A stretch of DNA of 64,000 nucleotides from Herbiconiux oxytropis (GTDB lineage Bacteria; Actinomycetota; Actinomycetes; Actinomycetales; Microbacteriaceae), in NCBI RefSeq assembly GCF_024979315.1, contig NZ_JANLCK010000007.1:142540-206539 (forward strand), given 5' to 3'. This document shows, in pieces, positions 1 through 11,628 of this stretch. The notes below the pieces were generated by a model. That model worked only from the letters and a program-made list of their open reading frames with translations, had not been told where the DNA came from and made no database searches. The first letter of the stretch is position 1, and each line of letters begins with the position of its first letter. The position numbers and the translations under genes were made by a program.

Positions 1-1229
<1,229 letters not shown>

Positions 1230-1239
1230 GGAGACTTCC

Positions 1240-1908
1240 GTGTCCCTCTCAGCAGCCTCCGGGCGACTCGTCCTCGCCGACCTCGTCGCCCGCCCGTCCA
1301 CCCGTGCCCGTGCCCTCGCGGTCGACACCACCCTCGTGCTCGCCGGCGTCGCCGTGGTCGCCCTCCTCGCGAAGGTCTCGTTCTTCATCGGCCCGATCCC
1401 CATCACGGGCCAGACCCTCGGCGTCATCGCCGTCGGCGCCGCCCTCGGCTCCCGGCGCGGAGCAGCCGCGCTGACGACCTACCTCCTGGCAGGCCTCGCC
1501 GGCCTCCCCGTGTTCGCCGGCGCCGTGGCGGGCCCGGCCTACGTGCTCGTGCCGTCGTTCGGCTTCGTGCTCGGGTTCATCCCGGCCGCGTTCGTGGCCG
1601 GCTGGTTCGCCGAGCGCGCCTGGGACCGCAAGCCCGTGCTGGCCTTCCTCGGCTTCGTCGCCGCCTCCGTCATCCCGTTCCTCGTGGGCGTGCCCTACAT
1701 GGCGCTCATCCTCTCGGCCGTGCTCGGCCAGCCGGTGACCGCCGCGGGTGTGCTCGAGGCCGGCGTCTGGCCGTTCATCGTGCCCGGCCTCATCAAGGCC
1801 GCGGCTGCGGCCCTCATCATCCCCGGGGCGTGGCTCCTCGTGCGCGGCGCCGACAAGACCGTGGGCCGTTCGGCCGATCGTTCTGCTCGCCGGGCGTCGC
1901 GGCGATGA
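1240..1908 (+). CDS. bioY: BioY family biotin transporter (ECF S component)
   Basis: Membrane S component that binds biotin and, with or without an ECF energizing module, carries it into the cell. The 222-residue protein has about six hydrophobic segments beginning near residue 28; the segment FFIGPIPITGQTLGV is the typical first loop of BioY, and a glycine-rich helix follows around residues 75-110. The GTG start is chosen because AAGGAG sits just upstream at 1228-1233. It directly follows the biotin carboxylase gene and its stop overlaps the start of pcaI, so all appear co-transcribed. No bioM or bioN genes are visible, so it either uses a shared ECF module or works alone. The C-terminus is basic (RSARRASRR). 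Confidence 0.88.
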   Translation: MSLSAASGRLVLADLVARPSTRARALAVDTTLVLAGVAVVALLAKVSFFIGPIPITGQTLGVIAVGAALGSRRGAAALTTYLLAGLAGLPVFAGAVAGPAYVLVPSFGFVLGFIPAAFVAGWFAERAWDRKPVLAFLGFVAASVIPFLVGVPYMALILSAVLGQPVTAAGVLEAGVWPFIVPGLIKAAAAALIIPGAWLLVRGADKTVGRSADRSARRASRR

Positions 1909-2669
1909 TCGACAAGACGGTCGCGGGCACCGCAGAGGCCGTGGCCGGCATCGCCGACGGCTCGACGGTGATGATCGGCGGATTCGGCCGGGCGGGCCAG
2001 CCGGTCGAGCTCATCGACGCCCTCATCGAGCAGGGCGCGGGCGACCTCACCATCGTGAGCAACAACGCCGGCAACGGCGACACCGGCATCGCGGCCCTGC
2101 TGGCGGAAGGACGGGTGCGCAAGGTGATCTGCTCGTTCCCCCGCCAGCACGACTCCTGGGTGTTCGATCGGCTCTACCGGGCGGGCGAGCTCGAGCTCGA
2201 GCTCGTTCCTCAGGGCAACCTGGCGGAGCGCATCCGGGCGGCCGGTGCAGGCATCGGTGCGTTCTACAGCCCCACCGGCGTGGGCACCCTGCTCGCGGAG
2301 GGCAAGGAGGAGCGCACCATCGACGGTCGGCGCTACCTGCTCGAGCATCCGATCCGGGCCGACGTGGCCCTCGTGGCCGCGTATCGCGGCGACCGCTGGG
2401 GCAACCTCGTCTACCGGGAGACGGCACGCAACTTCGGGCCGATCATGTCGGCCGCGGCCACCACCACGGTGGTGCAGGTCGATGAACTGGTGGAGCTCGG
2501 CGCCCTGGATCCGGAGAGCGTCGCGACGCCCGGCATCCACGTCGACCGCGTGGTGGCCGTCGGCTACCGGCCGTGGATCGACGAGGGCCGGTTCGTGGGA
2601 GGCGTCGACGTGAACGGGTCGCCGCTCGAGCAGAGCCCCGAGTCGTCGGTGGCGGGAGCAGCGCGATGA
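1905..2669 (+). CDS. pcaI: 3-oxoadipate CoA-transferase subunit A
   Basis: Alpha subunit of the transferase that moves CoA from succinyl-CoA to 3-oxoadipate in aromatic catabolism. The 254-residue protein begins at the ATG overlapping the bioY stop (ATGA); the frame is open further upstream but that stretch is bioY-coding. The family motifs are GGFGRAGQP (about residues 24-32), SNNAGNGDTGIAALL and CSFPRQHDSWVF, the last two being closer to PcaI than to the acetoacetate enzyme ScoA or AtoD. The conserved ending VTPGIxVDR appears as ATPGIHVDRVV. Translationally coupled to pcaJ by another ATGA overlap. The general succinyl-CoA:3-ketoacid transferase remains an alternative substrate assignment. 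Confidence 0.88.
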   Translation: MIDKTVAGTAEAVAGIADGSTVMIGGFGRAGQPVELIDALIEQGAGDLTIVSNNAGNGDTGIAALLAEGRVRKVICSFPRQHDSWVFDRLYRAGELELELVPQGNLAERIRAAGAGIGAFYSPTGVGTLLAEGKEERTIDGRRYLLEHPIRADVALVAAYRGDRWGNLVYRETARNFGPIMSAAATTTVVQVDELVELGALDPESVATPGIHVDRVVAVGYRPWIDEGRFVGGVDVNGSPLEQSPESSVAGAAR

Positions 2670-3325
2670 CCGGACTCTCGCGCGACGAGCTCGCCCGGCG
2701 CATCGCCGCCGACATCCCCGAGGGCGCCTACGTGAACCTCGGCATCGGGGCCCCGACCCTCGTGGCCAACCACCTGCCCCAGGATCTCGAGATCATCCTG
2801 CACACCGAGAACGGCCTGCTCGGCATGGGGCCGGCCCCCGAGCCCGGGCGGGTCGACCCCGACCTCATCAACGCGGGCAAGCAGCCCGTGACGGCGCTCC
2901 CCGGCGCCGCGTACTTCCACCACGCCGACTCGTTCGGCATGATGCGCGGCGGCCACCTCGACATCTGCGTGCTCGGCGCGTTCCAGGTGAGCGAGCAGGG
3001 CGACCTCGCCAACTGGTCGACGGGCGAGCCCGGAGCGATCCCCGCGGTGGGTGGAGCGATGGACCTCGCGATCGGCGCGAAGCAGGTCTTCGTCATGACC
3101 GATCTGCTGACCAGGGACGGCGCGTCGAAGATCGTCGCCGAGTGCACCTATCCGTTGACCGGGGTCGCGTGCGTCTCCCGGATCTACACCGGCGACGCCG
3201 TGTTCGACGTGACCGGCGAGGGCCTCCGGGTGCGCGAGGTGTTCGGCGAGCACACGGTCGCCTCGCTCGAGAAGCTGACCGGGTTGACGCTGCAGGCACC
3301 TGCAGAGCAAGGAGGATCGCGATGA
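2666..3325 (+). CDS. pcaJ: 3-oxoadipate CoA-transferase subunit B
   Basis: Beta subunit of the same transferase; it carries the catalytic glutamate that forms the enzyme-CoA thioester. That residue is visible as Glu48 in HTENGLLGMG. The 219-residue length is normal for the family, and the GGAMDLAIGAKQVFVMTD and TYPLTG segments are typical. The ATG overlaps the pcaI stop, implying coupled translation and equimolar subunits. The gene is followed after a 4-base ATGA-type overlap by a thiolase, giving the classic order I-J-F. No upstream pathway genes (pcaGHBDC) are present in the window, so the ring-cleavage steps must be encoded elsewhere or start from another substrate. Confidence 0.88.
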   Translation: MTGLSRDELARRIAADIPEGAYVNLGIGAPTLVANHLPQDLEIILHTENGLLGMGPAPEPGRVDPDLINAGKQPVTALPGAAYFHHADSFGMMRGGHLDICVLGAFQVSEQGDLANWSTGEPGAIPAVGGAMDLAIGAKQVFVMTDLLTRDGASKIVAECTYPLTGVACVSRIYTGDAVFDVTGEGLRVREVFGEHTVASLEKLTGLTLQAPAEQGGSR

Positions 3326-4491
3326 CCGTGAGCGTCGTGCACGACGCCGTGCGCACACCGTTCGGCCGGGCCGGAGGCGCCCTCTCGGGCGTGCGTCCCG
3401 ACGATCTCGCGGCCGTGGTGATGGCCTCGATCGTGGAGCGTTCGGGGCTGGACCCTGCCCGCATCGACGACGTGATCTTCGGCGACGCCAACCAGGCCGG
3501 TGAGGACAACCGCAACGTGGCGCGCTTCGGTGCGCTGCTCGCAGGATTCCCCACGAGCGTGACGGGCACCACGGTCAACCGGCTCTGCGCCTCGTCGCTC
3601 GAGGCCGTCATCCAGGGTTCGCGCGCCATCGAGGCGGGCGACGCGCAGGTGGTGCTCGCCGGCGGGGTCGAGTCGATGAGCCGGGCCCCCTACGTGGTCG
3701 AGAAGTCGCCGAAGCCCTGGCCTGCGAGCGGCAACCCCACGCTCTGGAACACGTCGATCGGGTGGCGGATGACGAATCCGGCACTCCCCACCGAGTGGAC
3801 GGTCAGCAACGGCGAGGCCGCCGAGCGCATCGCGCGCGCCTGGCACATCTCGCGCGAGCAGCAGGATGAGTTCGCCCTGCGGTCGCACCGCCTTGCGGCC
3901 GAGGCCTGGGCCTCGGGCCTGCTCGACGGCGAGATCGTGCAGGTCGCAGGGTCGCCGCTCGAGCGCGACGAGGGCATCCGCGAGGGCACCACCCTGGAGC
4001 GGCTCGCGGCGCTGAAGCCCCTGTTCGCCGCCGACGGATCGGTGACCGCCGGCAACTCGTCGTCGATCAACGACGGGGCATCCGCCGTGCTCATCGCCGC
4101 CGAGGGAGTGCTCGAGGGCGAGCCGCTCGCGCGCATCACCGGCCGCGCCGCGCACGGGGTCGATCCGCAGGACTTTCCGATCGCCCCCGTCGAGGCGGCG
4201 AACAAGGCGCTCGCGCGGGCGGGCCGCAGCTGGGCCGACGTCGATGTCGTGGAGCTCAACGAGGCGTTCGCCTCGCAGTCGCTCGCGTGCCTCGCAGGCT
4301 GGCCCGACCTCGATCCGGAGAAGCTCAACGCCCACGGCGGTGCGCTCGCCATCGGGCATCCGCTCGGCGCATCGGGCGGCCGGGTGATCGGTCGCGCGGC
4401 GCACGAGCTGGCGCGGCGCGGAGGCGGGGTCGCTGTCGTGGCGGTCTGCATCGGTGTGGGCCAGGGCCTCGCCGTGGTGCTCGAGCGCTGA
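3322..4491 (+). CDS. pcaF: Thiolase, probably beta-ketoadipyl-CoA thiolase
   Basis: Thiolytic cleavage of 3-oxoadipyl-CoA to succinyl-CoA and acetyl-CoA is the likely reaction. The 389-residue protein shows the complete thiolase catalytic set: Cys89 in NRLCASSLEA, His346 in IGHPLGASGGR and Cys376 in CIGVGQG, together with GGVESMSRAPYV. The ATG is preceded by a strong AAGGAGG site at 3309-3315. Its position directly after pcaI and pcaJ argues for PcaF rather than a general acetyl-CoA acetyltransferase, although sequence alone does not exclude the latter. Products feed directly into central metabolism; an acetyl-CoA synthetase gene lies convergent nearby. Confidence 0.86.
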   Translation: MTVSVVHDAVRTPFGRAGGALSGVRPDDLAAVVMASIVERSGLDPARIDDVIFGDANQAGEDNRNVARFGALLAGFPTSVTGTTVNRLCASSLEAVIQGSRAIEAGDAQVVLAGGVESMSRAPYVVEKSPKPWPASGNPTLWNTSIGWRMTNPALPTEWTVSNGEAAERIARAWHISREQQDEFALRSHRLAAEAWASGLLDGEIVQVAGSPLERDEGIREGTTLERLAALKPLFAADGSVTAGNSSSINDGASAVLIAAEGVLEGEPLARITGRAAHGVDPQDFPIAPVEAANKALARAGRSWADVDVVELNEAFASQSLACLAGWPDLDPEKLNAHGGALAIGHPLGASGGRVIGRAAHELARRGGGVAVVAVCIGVGQGLAVVLER

Positions 4492-4524
4492 CCGGGATCC
4501 GACCCCTATAAGAGAGGAACGACG

Positions 4525-5064
4525 ATGAACAATGCTGCAGAAGCCACCCCCGACGAGGCCGCGATCCCGTATCGGGGTGAGCAGCCCTTCGGCATGGTCG
4601 ACGACCTCGTGGTGCCCGGTGCCCTCTCGCTCGACGACGACGAGCGGTTCTGGGTGCCCCAGTCGAAGGACGTCTCGTTCAAGCCGCTCGTGCTCTCGGT
4701 GAGCCAGGGCTACTTCGTGAACGTGCTCCGGGTGCGCAAGAACGGCATCCTGTCGCGGCACCGGCACGCGGGGCCCGTGCACGCCACCGTGCTGCGCGGT
4801 CGCTGGCACTACCTCGAGCACAGCTGGTGGGCGGAGGAGGGCTCCTACGCGTTCGAGCCGCCGGGAGACATCCACACCCTCGAGATCCCGGACGACGTGG
4901 AGGAGATGGCGACGCTGTTCCACGTCACGGGCGCCTACATCTACGTCGACCCCGACGGGAACCCGACGGGTGTGGAGGACGTCTTCACGAAGATCGAGAA
5001 CGCGCGCGCCCACTACGAGCGCGTGGGGCTCGGGGCGTCGTACGTGGAGCAGTTCATCCGGTGA
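4525..5064 (+). CDS. Cupin of the 2,4'-dihydroxyacetophenone dioxygenase family
   Basis: A 179-residue single-cupin protein. The family includes a dioxygenase that cleaves a side-chain C-C bond next to an aromatic ketone, but most members are uncharacterised. Metal ligands are visible as His79, His81 and His86 in RHRHAGPVH and His117 in GDIHTLE, and the family phrases FWVPQ and FHVTGAYIYVD are present. AGAGAGGAA upstream at 4511-4519 supports the ATG. It lies 33 bases after pcaF in the same orientation, so it may supply an intermediate to the beta-ketoadipate branch; this is inference from position. It ends only 6 bases from the convergent acs stop, leaving no room for a separate terminator. 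Confidence 0.8.
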   Translation: MNNAAEATPDEAAIPYRGEQPFGMVDDLVVPGALSLDDDERFWVPQSKDVSFKPLVLSVSQGYFVNVLRVRKNGILSRHRHAGPVHATVLRGRWHYLEHSWWAEEGSYAFEPPGDIHTLEIPDDVEEMATLFHVTGAYIYVDPDGNPTGVEDVFTKIENARAHYERVGLGASYVEQFIR

Positions 5065-5070
5065 CGGCGA

Positions 5071-6996
<1,926 letters not shown>

Positions 6997-7037
6997 TGAC
7001 CTCCATGTCGAGAGTGTTCGAGCGACTCGCGTTGCCT

Positions 7038-7050
7038 GACCGAATCGGTC
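7038..7050. promoter_or_regulatory. 13-bp palindrome between acs and its divergent regulator
   Basis: GACCGAATCGGTC is a perfect inverted repeat around a central A, in the 107-bp gap between the divergent starts of acs and the GAF/LuxR-type regulator. Immediately beside it, CTAGTG at 7054-7059 and CACTAG at 7080-7085 form a second inverted repeat. Either could be an operator; the assignment to the neighbouring regulator is inference. Confidence 0.4.
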
Positions 7051-7103
7051 CAGCTAGTGTGACCACATCGAGGTGGACCCACTAGGTTCCAAAGGCGGTA
7101 TCC

Positions 7104-7904
7104 ATGCACCCCCTCACGTTGCGACCCGACGACACCGAACTGGTGAGACAGGGGGCCAGGTCTGCGCGACGGACAGCCGGCGCATCGGTCGTGTTCGGAG
7201 GTCTCCGCAAAGACGACGGCGTCCGGGTGACGGTCACGGTCGGCGCTCGCACGAAAGAGCTGGAGAGCATCGTCGTTCGCCGCTCTCTCGGTCTGGGCGG
7301 AGCCGCCTGGGACGCCCAGAAGCCCCTCGGGGTCGCCGACTACCGGTCCGCTGACACCATCTCGCACGATTTCGATGCCCAGATCCTCGGAGAAGACATC
7401 GCGCGGCTCACCGTCGCACCCATCATCGTCGACCGCCGGCTCAGAGGTCTGCTCTACGCAGGTGAACGGGATCCGGCTCGAAGCCTCCACAGCGAGCCCC
7501 TCATCGCCATCGCGAAGGACATCGCCGAGGAACTGCGCATCAGAGACATCGTCGACGAACGCCTGAAGGTTCGGCACAATGCGACCGCACGGCGGGAGCC
7601 GCCGGAAGAGCTCTGGCAGAGCCTCTCCAGAATCGCAGACACCACAAGCGATGAAGGGGCAGCCCGTGAGCTGAGAACTCTGTTCCACGCGCATCTGCAT
7701 TCCGGTGAGAACGGCCTGCTCACCTCCAGGCAGCGCGACGTGCTGGACCTCGTGGCCCTGGGCCTGACGAACGACGACATCGGCGCGAGACTCGGGCTGT
7801 CCCCGCTCACCGTCAAGAGCTATCTGCGCACCGTCATGGCGAACCTCGGGGTGGGAAACCGCCTCCAGGCCGTTCTGGAGGCGCGCAGACGAGGGGCCCT
7901 GTGA
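7104..7904 (+). CDS. GAF-domain LuxR-type transcriptional regulator
   Basis: A 266-residue regulator. Residues about 20-155 look like a GAF-type sensor domain, with the VAPIIVDRRLRGLLYAGER strand pattern. Residues about 205-262 form a LuxR/FixJ helix-turn-helix: LLTSRQRDVLDLVALG, then LTNDDIGARLGLSPLTVKSY. It is divergent from acs, a recurrent arrangement in actinobacteria, so it probably controls acetate activation. The effector is unknown. The ATG at 7104 has only a weak upstream purine run (AAAGGCGG at 7091-7098). It could also respond to acyl-CoA or aromatic signals, given the pca genes across acs. Confidence 0.85.
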   Translation: MHPLTLRPDDTELVRQGARSARRTAGASVVFGGLRKDDGVRVTVTVGARTKELESIVVRRSLGLGGAAWDAQKPLGVADYRSADTISHDFDAQILGEDIARLTVAPIIVDRRLRGLLYAGERDPARSLHSEPLIAIAKDIAEELRIRDIVDERLKVRHNATARREPPEELWQSLSRIADTTSDEGAARELRTLFHAHLHSGENGLLTSRQRDVLDLVALGLTNDDIGARLGLSPLTVKSYLRTVMANLGVGNRLQAVLEARRRGAL

Positions 7905-8083
7905 CGCGCGATGGTGCCGCATCGCCGCGCCCGGGGATTCCGAGTCGCAGCCGAACGACCGGACCGCCGGATGGCGGTCGTCGGCACCCAACCGTGGACA
8001 GGTGGCGGTAGCGACCGGCCTCGACGACGCGACAGGATCGGTGGAGGGCCACGACGAGGTGGCCGCGACCAATGGAGGTCTCG

Positions 8084-9058
8084 ATGAGCACAACCGTCCA
8101 CTCCGCTCCACCGTTCGATGTCGAACTGGGAGCGGTTCTCGCCGCGATCGGCGAGAACCTCCCTCCGACCATCACGCCGGACCTGATCGGCCCGCTGCGC
8201 CAGGGAGGCCTCGGCGCCCCGCCGATCTCCGACCTCATCGGAGACCGCCCGATCGAGCACGTCGAGCGCACCGTCGCCGGGCCCGACGGCGCCCCCGACA
8301 TCACCCTCTCCATCTTCCGTCGTACCGACCACGCGGGGGGCGGCCCTGGCATCTACCACACCCACGGTGGTGGCATGATCATCGGCGACCGCTTCACCGG
8401 TGCCGACGAGTTCCTGTCCTGGGTGCTCGAGTTCGATGCAGTCGTCGTCTCGGTCGAATACCGATTGGCGCCGGAGAACCCCGATCCGGCGCCCGTCGAC
8501 GACTGCTATGCCGGACTCGTGTGGTTCGCCGAGCACGCCGACGAGCTCGGGGTCGACCCCGACCGCATCGTCATCGGCGGCGCGAGCGCCGGCGGTGGTC
8601 TCGCGGCAGGCACGGCCCTCAAGGCGCGCGACCTCGGGGGCCCCGCCATCGCCGGGCAGCTGCTGATCTATCCCATGATCGACGACCGCAACGAGACGGT
8701 CTCGAGCCACCAGATCGATGGAGTGGGCGTGTGGGATCGCGGGAGCAACGACACCGGCTGGAACGCTCTCCTCGGCGACCGTCGCGGCACCGATGACGTC
8801 TCGATCTACGCCGCACCGGCGCGTGCGAAGGATCTGACCGGTCTGCCGCCGGCGTTCATCGATGTCGCGTCCGCGGAGGTCTTCCGCGACGAAGACGTCG
8901 CCTACGCCACGAGGATCTGGGAACAGGGTGGAATCGCCGAGCTGCACGTGTGGCCGGGTGGCTTCCACGGCTTCGACGCCATGTCACCTCAGGCGACCCT
9001 GTCGCTGCAGGCGCGGGCGGCCCGTGTGGCGTGGCTGCACCGACTCCTGGGCGCCTGA
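8084..9058 (+). CDS. Alpha/beta hydrolase of the hormone-sensitive lipase (GDXG) family
   Basis: Probable cytoplasmic carboxylesterase. The 324-residue protein has the HSL oxyanion motif at His94 (HTHGGGMIIG), the nucleophile elbow GGASAGGG with Ser168, and a C-terminal GGFHGFD histidine. I chose the ATG at 8084 because GGAGGT lies at 8075-8080; the in-frame ATG at 8072 would place that site inside the gene. The natural substrate is unknown. Family members hydrolyse short acyl esters and lactones. It stands alone, 179 bases after the LuxR-type gene and followed by a stem-loop and a PucR-type regulator on the same strand. Confidence 0.88.
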   Translation: MSTTVHSAPPFDVELGAVLAAIGENLPPTITPDLIGPLRQGGLGAPPISDLIGDRPIEHVERTVAGPDGAPDITLSIFRRTDHAGGGPGIYHTHGGGMIIGDRFTGADEFLSWVLEFDAVVVSVEYRLAPENPDPAPVDDCYAGLVWFAEHADELGVDPDRIVIGGASAGGGLAAGTALKARDLGGPAIAGQLLIYPMIDDRNETVSSHQIDGVGVWDRGSNDTGWNALLGDRRGTDDVSIYAAPARAKDLTGLPPAFIDVASAEVFRDEDVAYATRIWEQGGIAELHVWPGGFHGFDAMSPQATLSLQARAARVAWLHRLLGA

Positions 9059-9072
9059 GCCGCCATCATCGA

Positions 9073-9104
9073 TGCCCCACCCGGCACAGGGCTAGGGTGG
9101 GGCA
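9073..9104 (+). terminator. Stem-loop after the esterase gene
   Basis: TGCCCCACCC and GGGTGGGGCA form a perfect 10-bp stem around a 12-base loop, 14 bases after the esterase stop. No T-run follows, as is common in high-GC genomes. It lies 27 bases ahead of the next start, so it could also influence translation of that gene. Confidence 0.55.
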
Positions 9105-9131
9105 CCAGACCTCTATCAATGGGCGGTCAGG

Positions 9132-10154
9132 ATGCAGGAACTGGTGGGGCGCCTCACGGCCCTCGATGCCGAAGCGACGGAGACGCTCAAGGTCATCGCC
9201 TATTTCGACGCCCTCGTCGACGGTCACGCGAGCCTCCACGTCCTCGTGCGGGGTGCAGCGATCCTGAGCGGATGCGCGACCGGCTTCGTCGCCGACGACC
9301 GCTCCTTGCGTGTCGACGCCGCGGGCATGCGATCCACGGGCTCCGTCGACGTGTCCGACCTGCGCTCGAGTTGGCCCTCGCACGGCTTCGGCGATGCCGG
9401 CCTCGCCTGGATCGAGCGCGACGGACCCGCCCACGCCAACGACGGCATGATCCTCGAGCGCCTCGCCATCGCACTCGACATCGCCGTGGAGCGCACCTCA
9501 CCCGCCGCGGCTTCGCGCCGAGCCCTCAGCACGCTCGTCGACCCCGACTCCTCCGCCGACACCCGCCTCGAGGCCGCAGGGCGACTCCACCTCGACACGA
9601 CGGGATCGACCCGCTATCGGGTGATAGCTACTCCCGCTTCGGCTGCGGCGACCGGCCCGAGCATCGTCATCGGTTCCCCTGCGGGCCACGTGCGGGTCTT
9701 CGTTCGAGAGGTCTCCAGCGAACCGGGTTCCTACGAGCGCGCAGGGATCGGCATCGCGACGGCATCAGACGGGCTGGACCGCTCGAGCGCGTCTGCTCTC
9801 ACCGCGCTGCGGCTCACGTCGCGGTACGAGCTGGTCGTCCACGCCGACCAGTTGGGGGCGGCGCGGGTGTTCGTCGAGACGGTCGACGACCACGCGCTGG
9901 AGGCGCCGGATGTCCAAGCCCTCGCGGAGCTCATCCGCTCCCAGCCACGAGCGGAGCACCTGCTCCATGCCATCACGGGCACGGACAGTCTTCGAGCCGT
10001 GGCTCTGGAACTCGGACTGCACCACTCGACGGTGCAGGCGAGAGTCGCCGCCCTGGGGGAGACGTTGGGTTTCGACATCCGGTCACCCCGCGGGCGCACG
10101 CGGCTCTCCCTGGCGCTCCTGCTGCACCGATTCTCCGCCGCCCGCTTCGACTGA
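9132..10154 (+). CDS. PucR/CdaR-like transcriptional regulator
   Basis: A 340-residue protein whose last 55 residues match the PucR-type C-terminal helix-turn-helix: LLHAITGTDSLRAVALELGLHHSTVQARVAALGE is split here over two helices. The preceding part shows no catalytic motif and resembles the sensing region of such regulators. The ribosome site is weak (CAGG directly before the ATG). It follows the HSL esterase in the same orientation and is convergent with metY, 22 bases apart. The likely role is control of the esterase or a neighbouring scavenging operon; the effector is not predictable. Confidence 0.75.
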   Translation: MQELVGRLTALDAEATETLKVIAYFDALVDGHASLHVLVRGAAILSGCATGFVADDRSLRVDAAGMRSTGSVDVSDLRSSWPSHGFGDAGLAWIERDGPAHANDGMILERLAIALDIAVERTSPAAASRRALSTLVDPDSSADTRLEAAGRLHLDTTGSTRYRVIATPASAAATGPSIVIGSPAGHVRVFVREVSSEPGSYERAGIGIATASDGLDRSSASALTALRLTSRYELVVHADQLGAARVFVETVDDHALEAPDVQALAELIRSQPRAEHLLHAITGTDSLRAVALELGLHHSTVQARVAALGETLGFDIRSPRGRTRLSLALLLHRFSAARFD

Positions 10155-10176
10155 GAATGGGAACACCGGCCGTCGT

Positions 10177-11490
10177 CTACGAGCCCGGCGCGGGACCAGC
10201 GACGGAATCGAGTGCGCGGAGCAGGTCGGTGACGATGTCCCGCGGGCTCTCCAGACCGATCGAGAGACGCACGAGTCCCGGTGTGATGCCGATGGCCAGC
10301 CGCTCCTCCTCGGTGAGCTTGGAGTGGATGGTGCTGCCGGTGTGGATGGCGAGGGTTCGCACATCGCCGATGTGGGTCATCCTGCTCACCAGGGTCAGGG
10401 CGTCGAAGAAGGTGCGCGCGGCATCACGCCCGCCGGCGAGCTCGATCGCGAGCACCGAGCCGGCACCGCGCGGCAGGTACTTCTGGGCGAGGGCGTGGTG
10501 CGGATCGCTCGGGAGGCCCGGGTAGAGCACGCGGGACAGAGCCGGATGGCCCTCGAGCGCCTCCGCCACGGCCTGGGCGTTCTCGACGTGCCGCTCCATG
10601 CGGAGCGACAGGGTCTCGAGCCCGTGCAGGAGGAGGAAGGTGCTGGTGGGCGGCACGGTCGGGCCGTACTCGAGCACCACCACCGAGCGCAGGTACGCGA
10701 GGTAGGCGGAGTCGCCGAAGCGCTCGACGAACGATCCGACGCCCGGTCGCGGCGGAGTCGTCAGCTGCGGGAAGCGCTCGGCCTGCGCACTCCAGTCGAA
10801 GCGGCCGCTGTCGATGACGGCTCCGCCGATCACGGCTCCGTGCCCTGCGAGCCACTTCGACGTCGAGTGGATGACGATGTGGGCGCCCCACTCGAACGGC
10901 CGGTTCAGATAGGGGGTCGCGACCGTGTTGTCGACCACGAGGGGCACACCGGCGCGCTCGGCCACGCGGCCGAGGCGCTCGAGGTCGACGACGTCGCCGA
11001 GCGGATTGGGGATGGTCTCGGTGTAGATCGCCTTCGTGCGCGAGGTGACGGCTGCGAGCCACTCCTCTTCGGGGGCGTCGGCAGGCAGTGCGGTGAACTC
11101 GAGCCCCTGGCGCTTGAGCGCTCCACGGAACATCTCGCGAGTGCCCTCGTACAGGCTGTCCGTGGTCAGGATGTGGTCGCCGGCGGAGGCGAGCGCGAAC
11201 AGGGCGGCCGCGATGGCCGCCTGGCCGCTCGCGACCAGCACCGCATCCACCCCGCCCTCGAGGTTCGCCAGCCGCCGCGTCGCGACCGCGTTGGTGGGGT
11301 TGTCGTTGCGGGAGTACGCCCGGCCCCCGCGGCCGGCGAAGCGTGCCTCGCCGTCGTCGAAGCTGTCGAAGACGTAGCCGGCCGACTGGTAGATGGGGGT
11401 GATCCGCGCGTTCGCCTCGGCATCGATGATCGCGCCGGCGTGGATCTGACGGGTCTCGAAGGCGAGATCGTCGGGGGCGTCGGGGGTCAT
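10177..11490 (-). CDS. metY: O-acetylhomoserine sulfhydrylase
   Basis: PLP enzyme that makes homocysteine from O-acetylhomoserine and sulfide, so it captures sulfide released by desulfuration. The 437-residue protein shows FETRQIHAGA at the N-terminus, YSRNDNPTN, SGQAAIAAALFAL, the PLP pocket VVDNTVATPYLNRP and the PLP lysine Lys212 in STSKWLAGHG, all characteristic of MetY. The start is the ATG of MTPDAPDDL; the frame is open far upstream but that part overlaps the divergent lyase gene and its control region. Divergent from a C-S lyase gene across 138 bases holding an inverted repeat. No SAM riboswitch core is recognisable in that gap. Confidence 0.93.
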   Translation of the reverse strand: MTPDAPDDLAFETRQIHAGAIIDAEANARITPIYQSAGYVFDSFDDGEARFAGRGGRAYSRNDNPTNAVATRRLANLEGGVDAVLVASGQAAIAAALFALASAGDHILTTDSLYEGTREMFRGALKRQGLEFTALPADAPEEEWLAAVTSRTKAIYTETIPNPLGDVVDLERLGRVAERAGVPLVVDNTVATPYLNRPFEWGAHIVIHSTSKWLAGHGAVIGGAVIDSGRFDWSAQAERFPQLTTPPRPGVGSFVERFGDSAYLAYLRSVVVLEYGPTVPPTSTFLLLHGLETLSLRMERHVENAQAVAEALEGHPALSRVLYPGLPSDPHHALAQKYLPRGAGSVLAIELAGGRDAARTFFDALTLVSRMTHIGDVRTLAIHTGSTIHSKLTEEERLAIGITPGLVRLSIGLESPRDIVTDLLRALDSVAGPAPGS

Positions 11491-11580
11491 GGCTCTCCGT
11501 TCTTGTGGTCTTCCGGTTCTACCCTGCTGAGGTGCCGATGCGGGCATTCGAGACTCGCGCGGAACGCGCCGCGGTAATAC

Positions 11581-11604
11581 AGCGACACTTTGGCAGATGT
11601 CGCT
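11581..11604. promoter_or_regulatory. Inverted repeat between metY and the C-S lyase gene
   Basis: AGCGACA and TGTCGCT are perfect 7-base arms separated by 10 bases, typical of a dimeric repressor or activator site. It sits in the divergent promoter region of two sulfur amino acid genes. A TTG codon at 11590 would place the lyase start inside this repeat, which is why I prefer the ATG at 11629. Confidence 0.45.
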
Positions 11605-11628
11605 CGCCGATCGCGCATGCTGGGTGAG

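Noticed and set aside
11491..11628. SAM riboswitch in front of metY
   Set aside because: The gap is short and I can find no SAM-I, SAM-II or SAM-IV core elements. Only the simple inverted repeat stands out.
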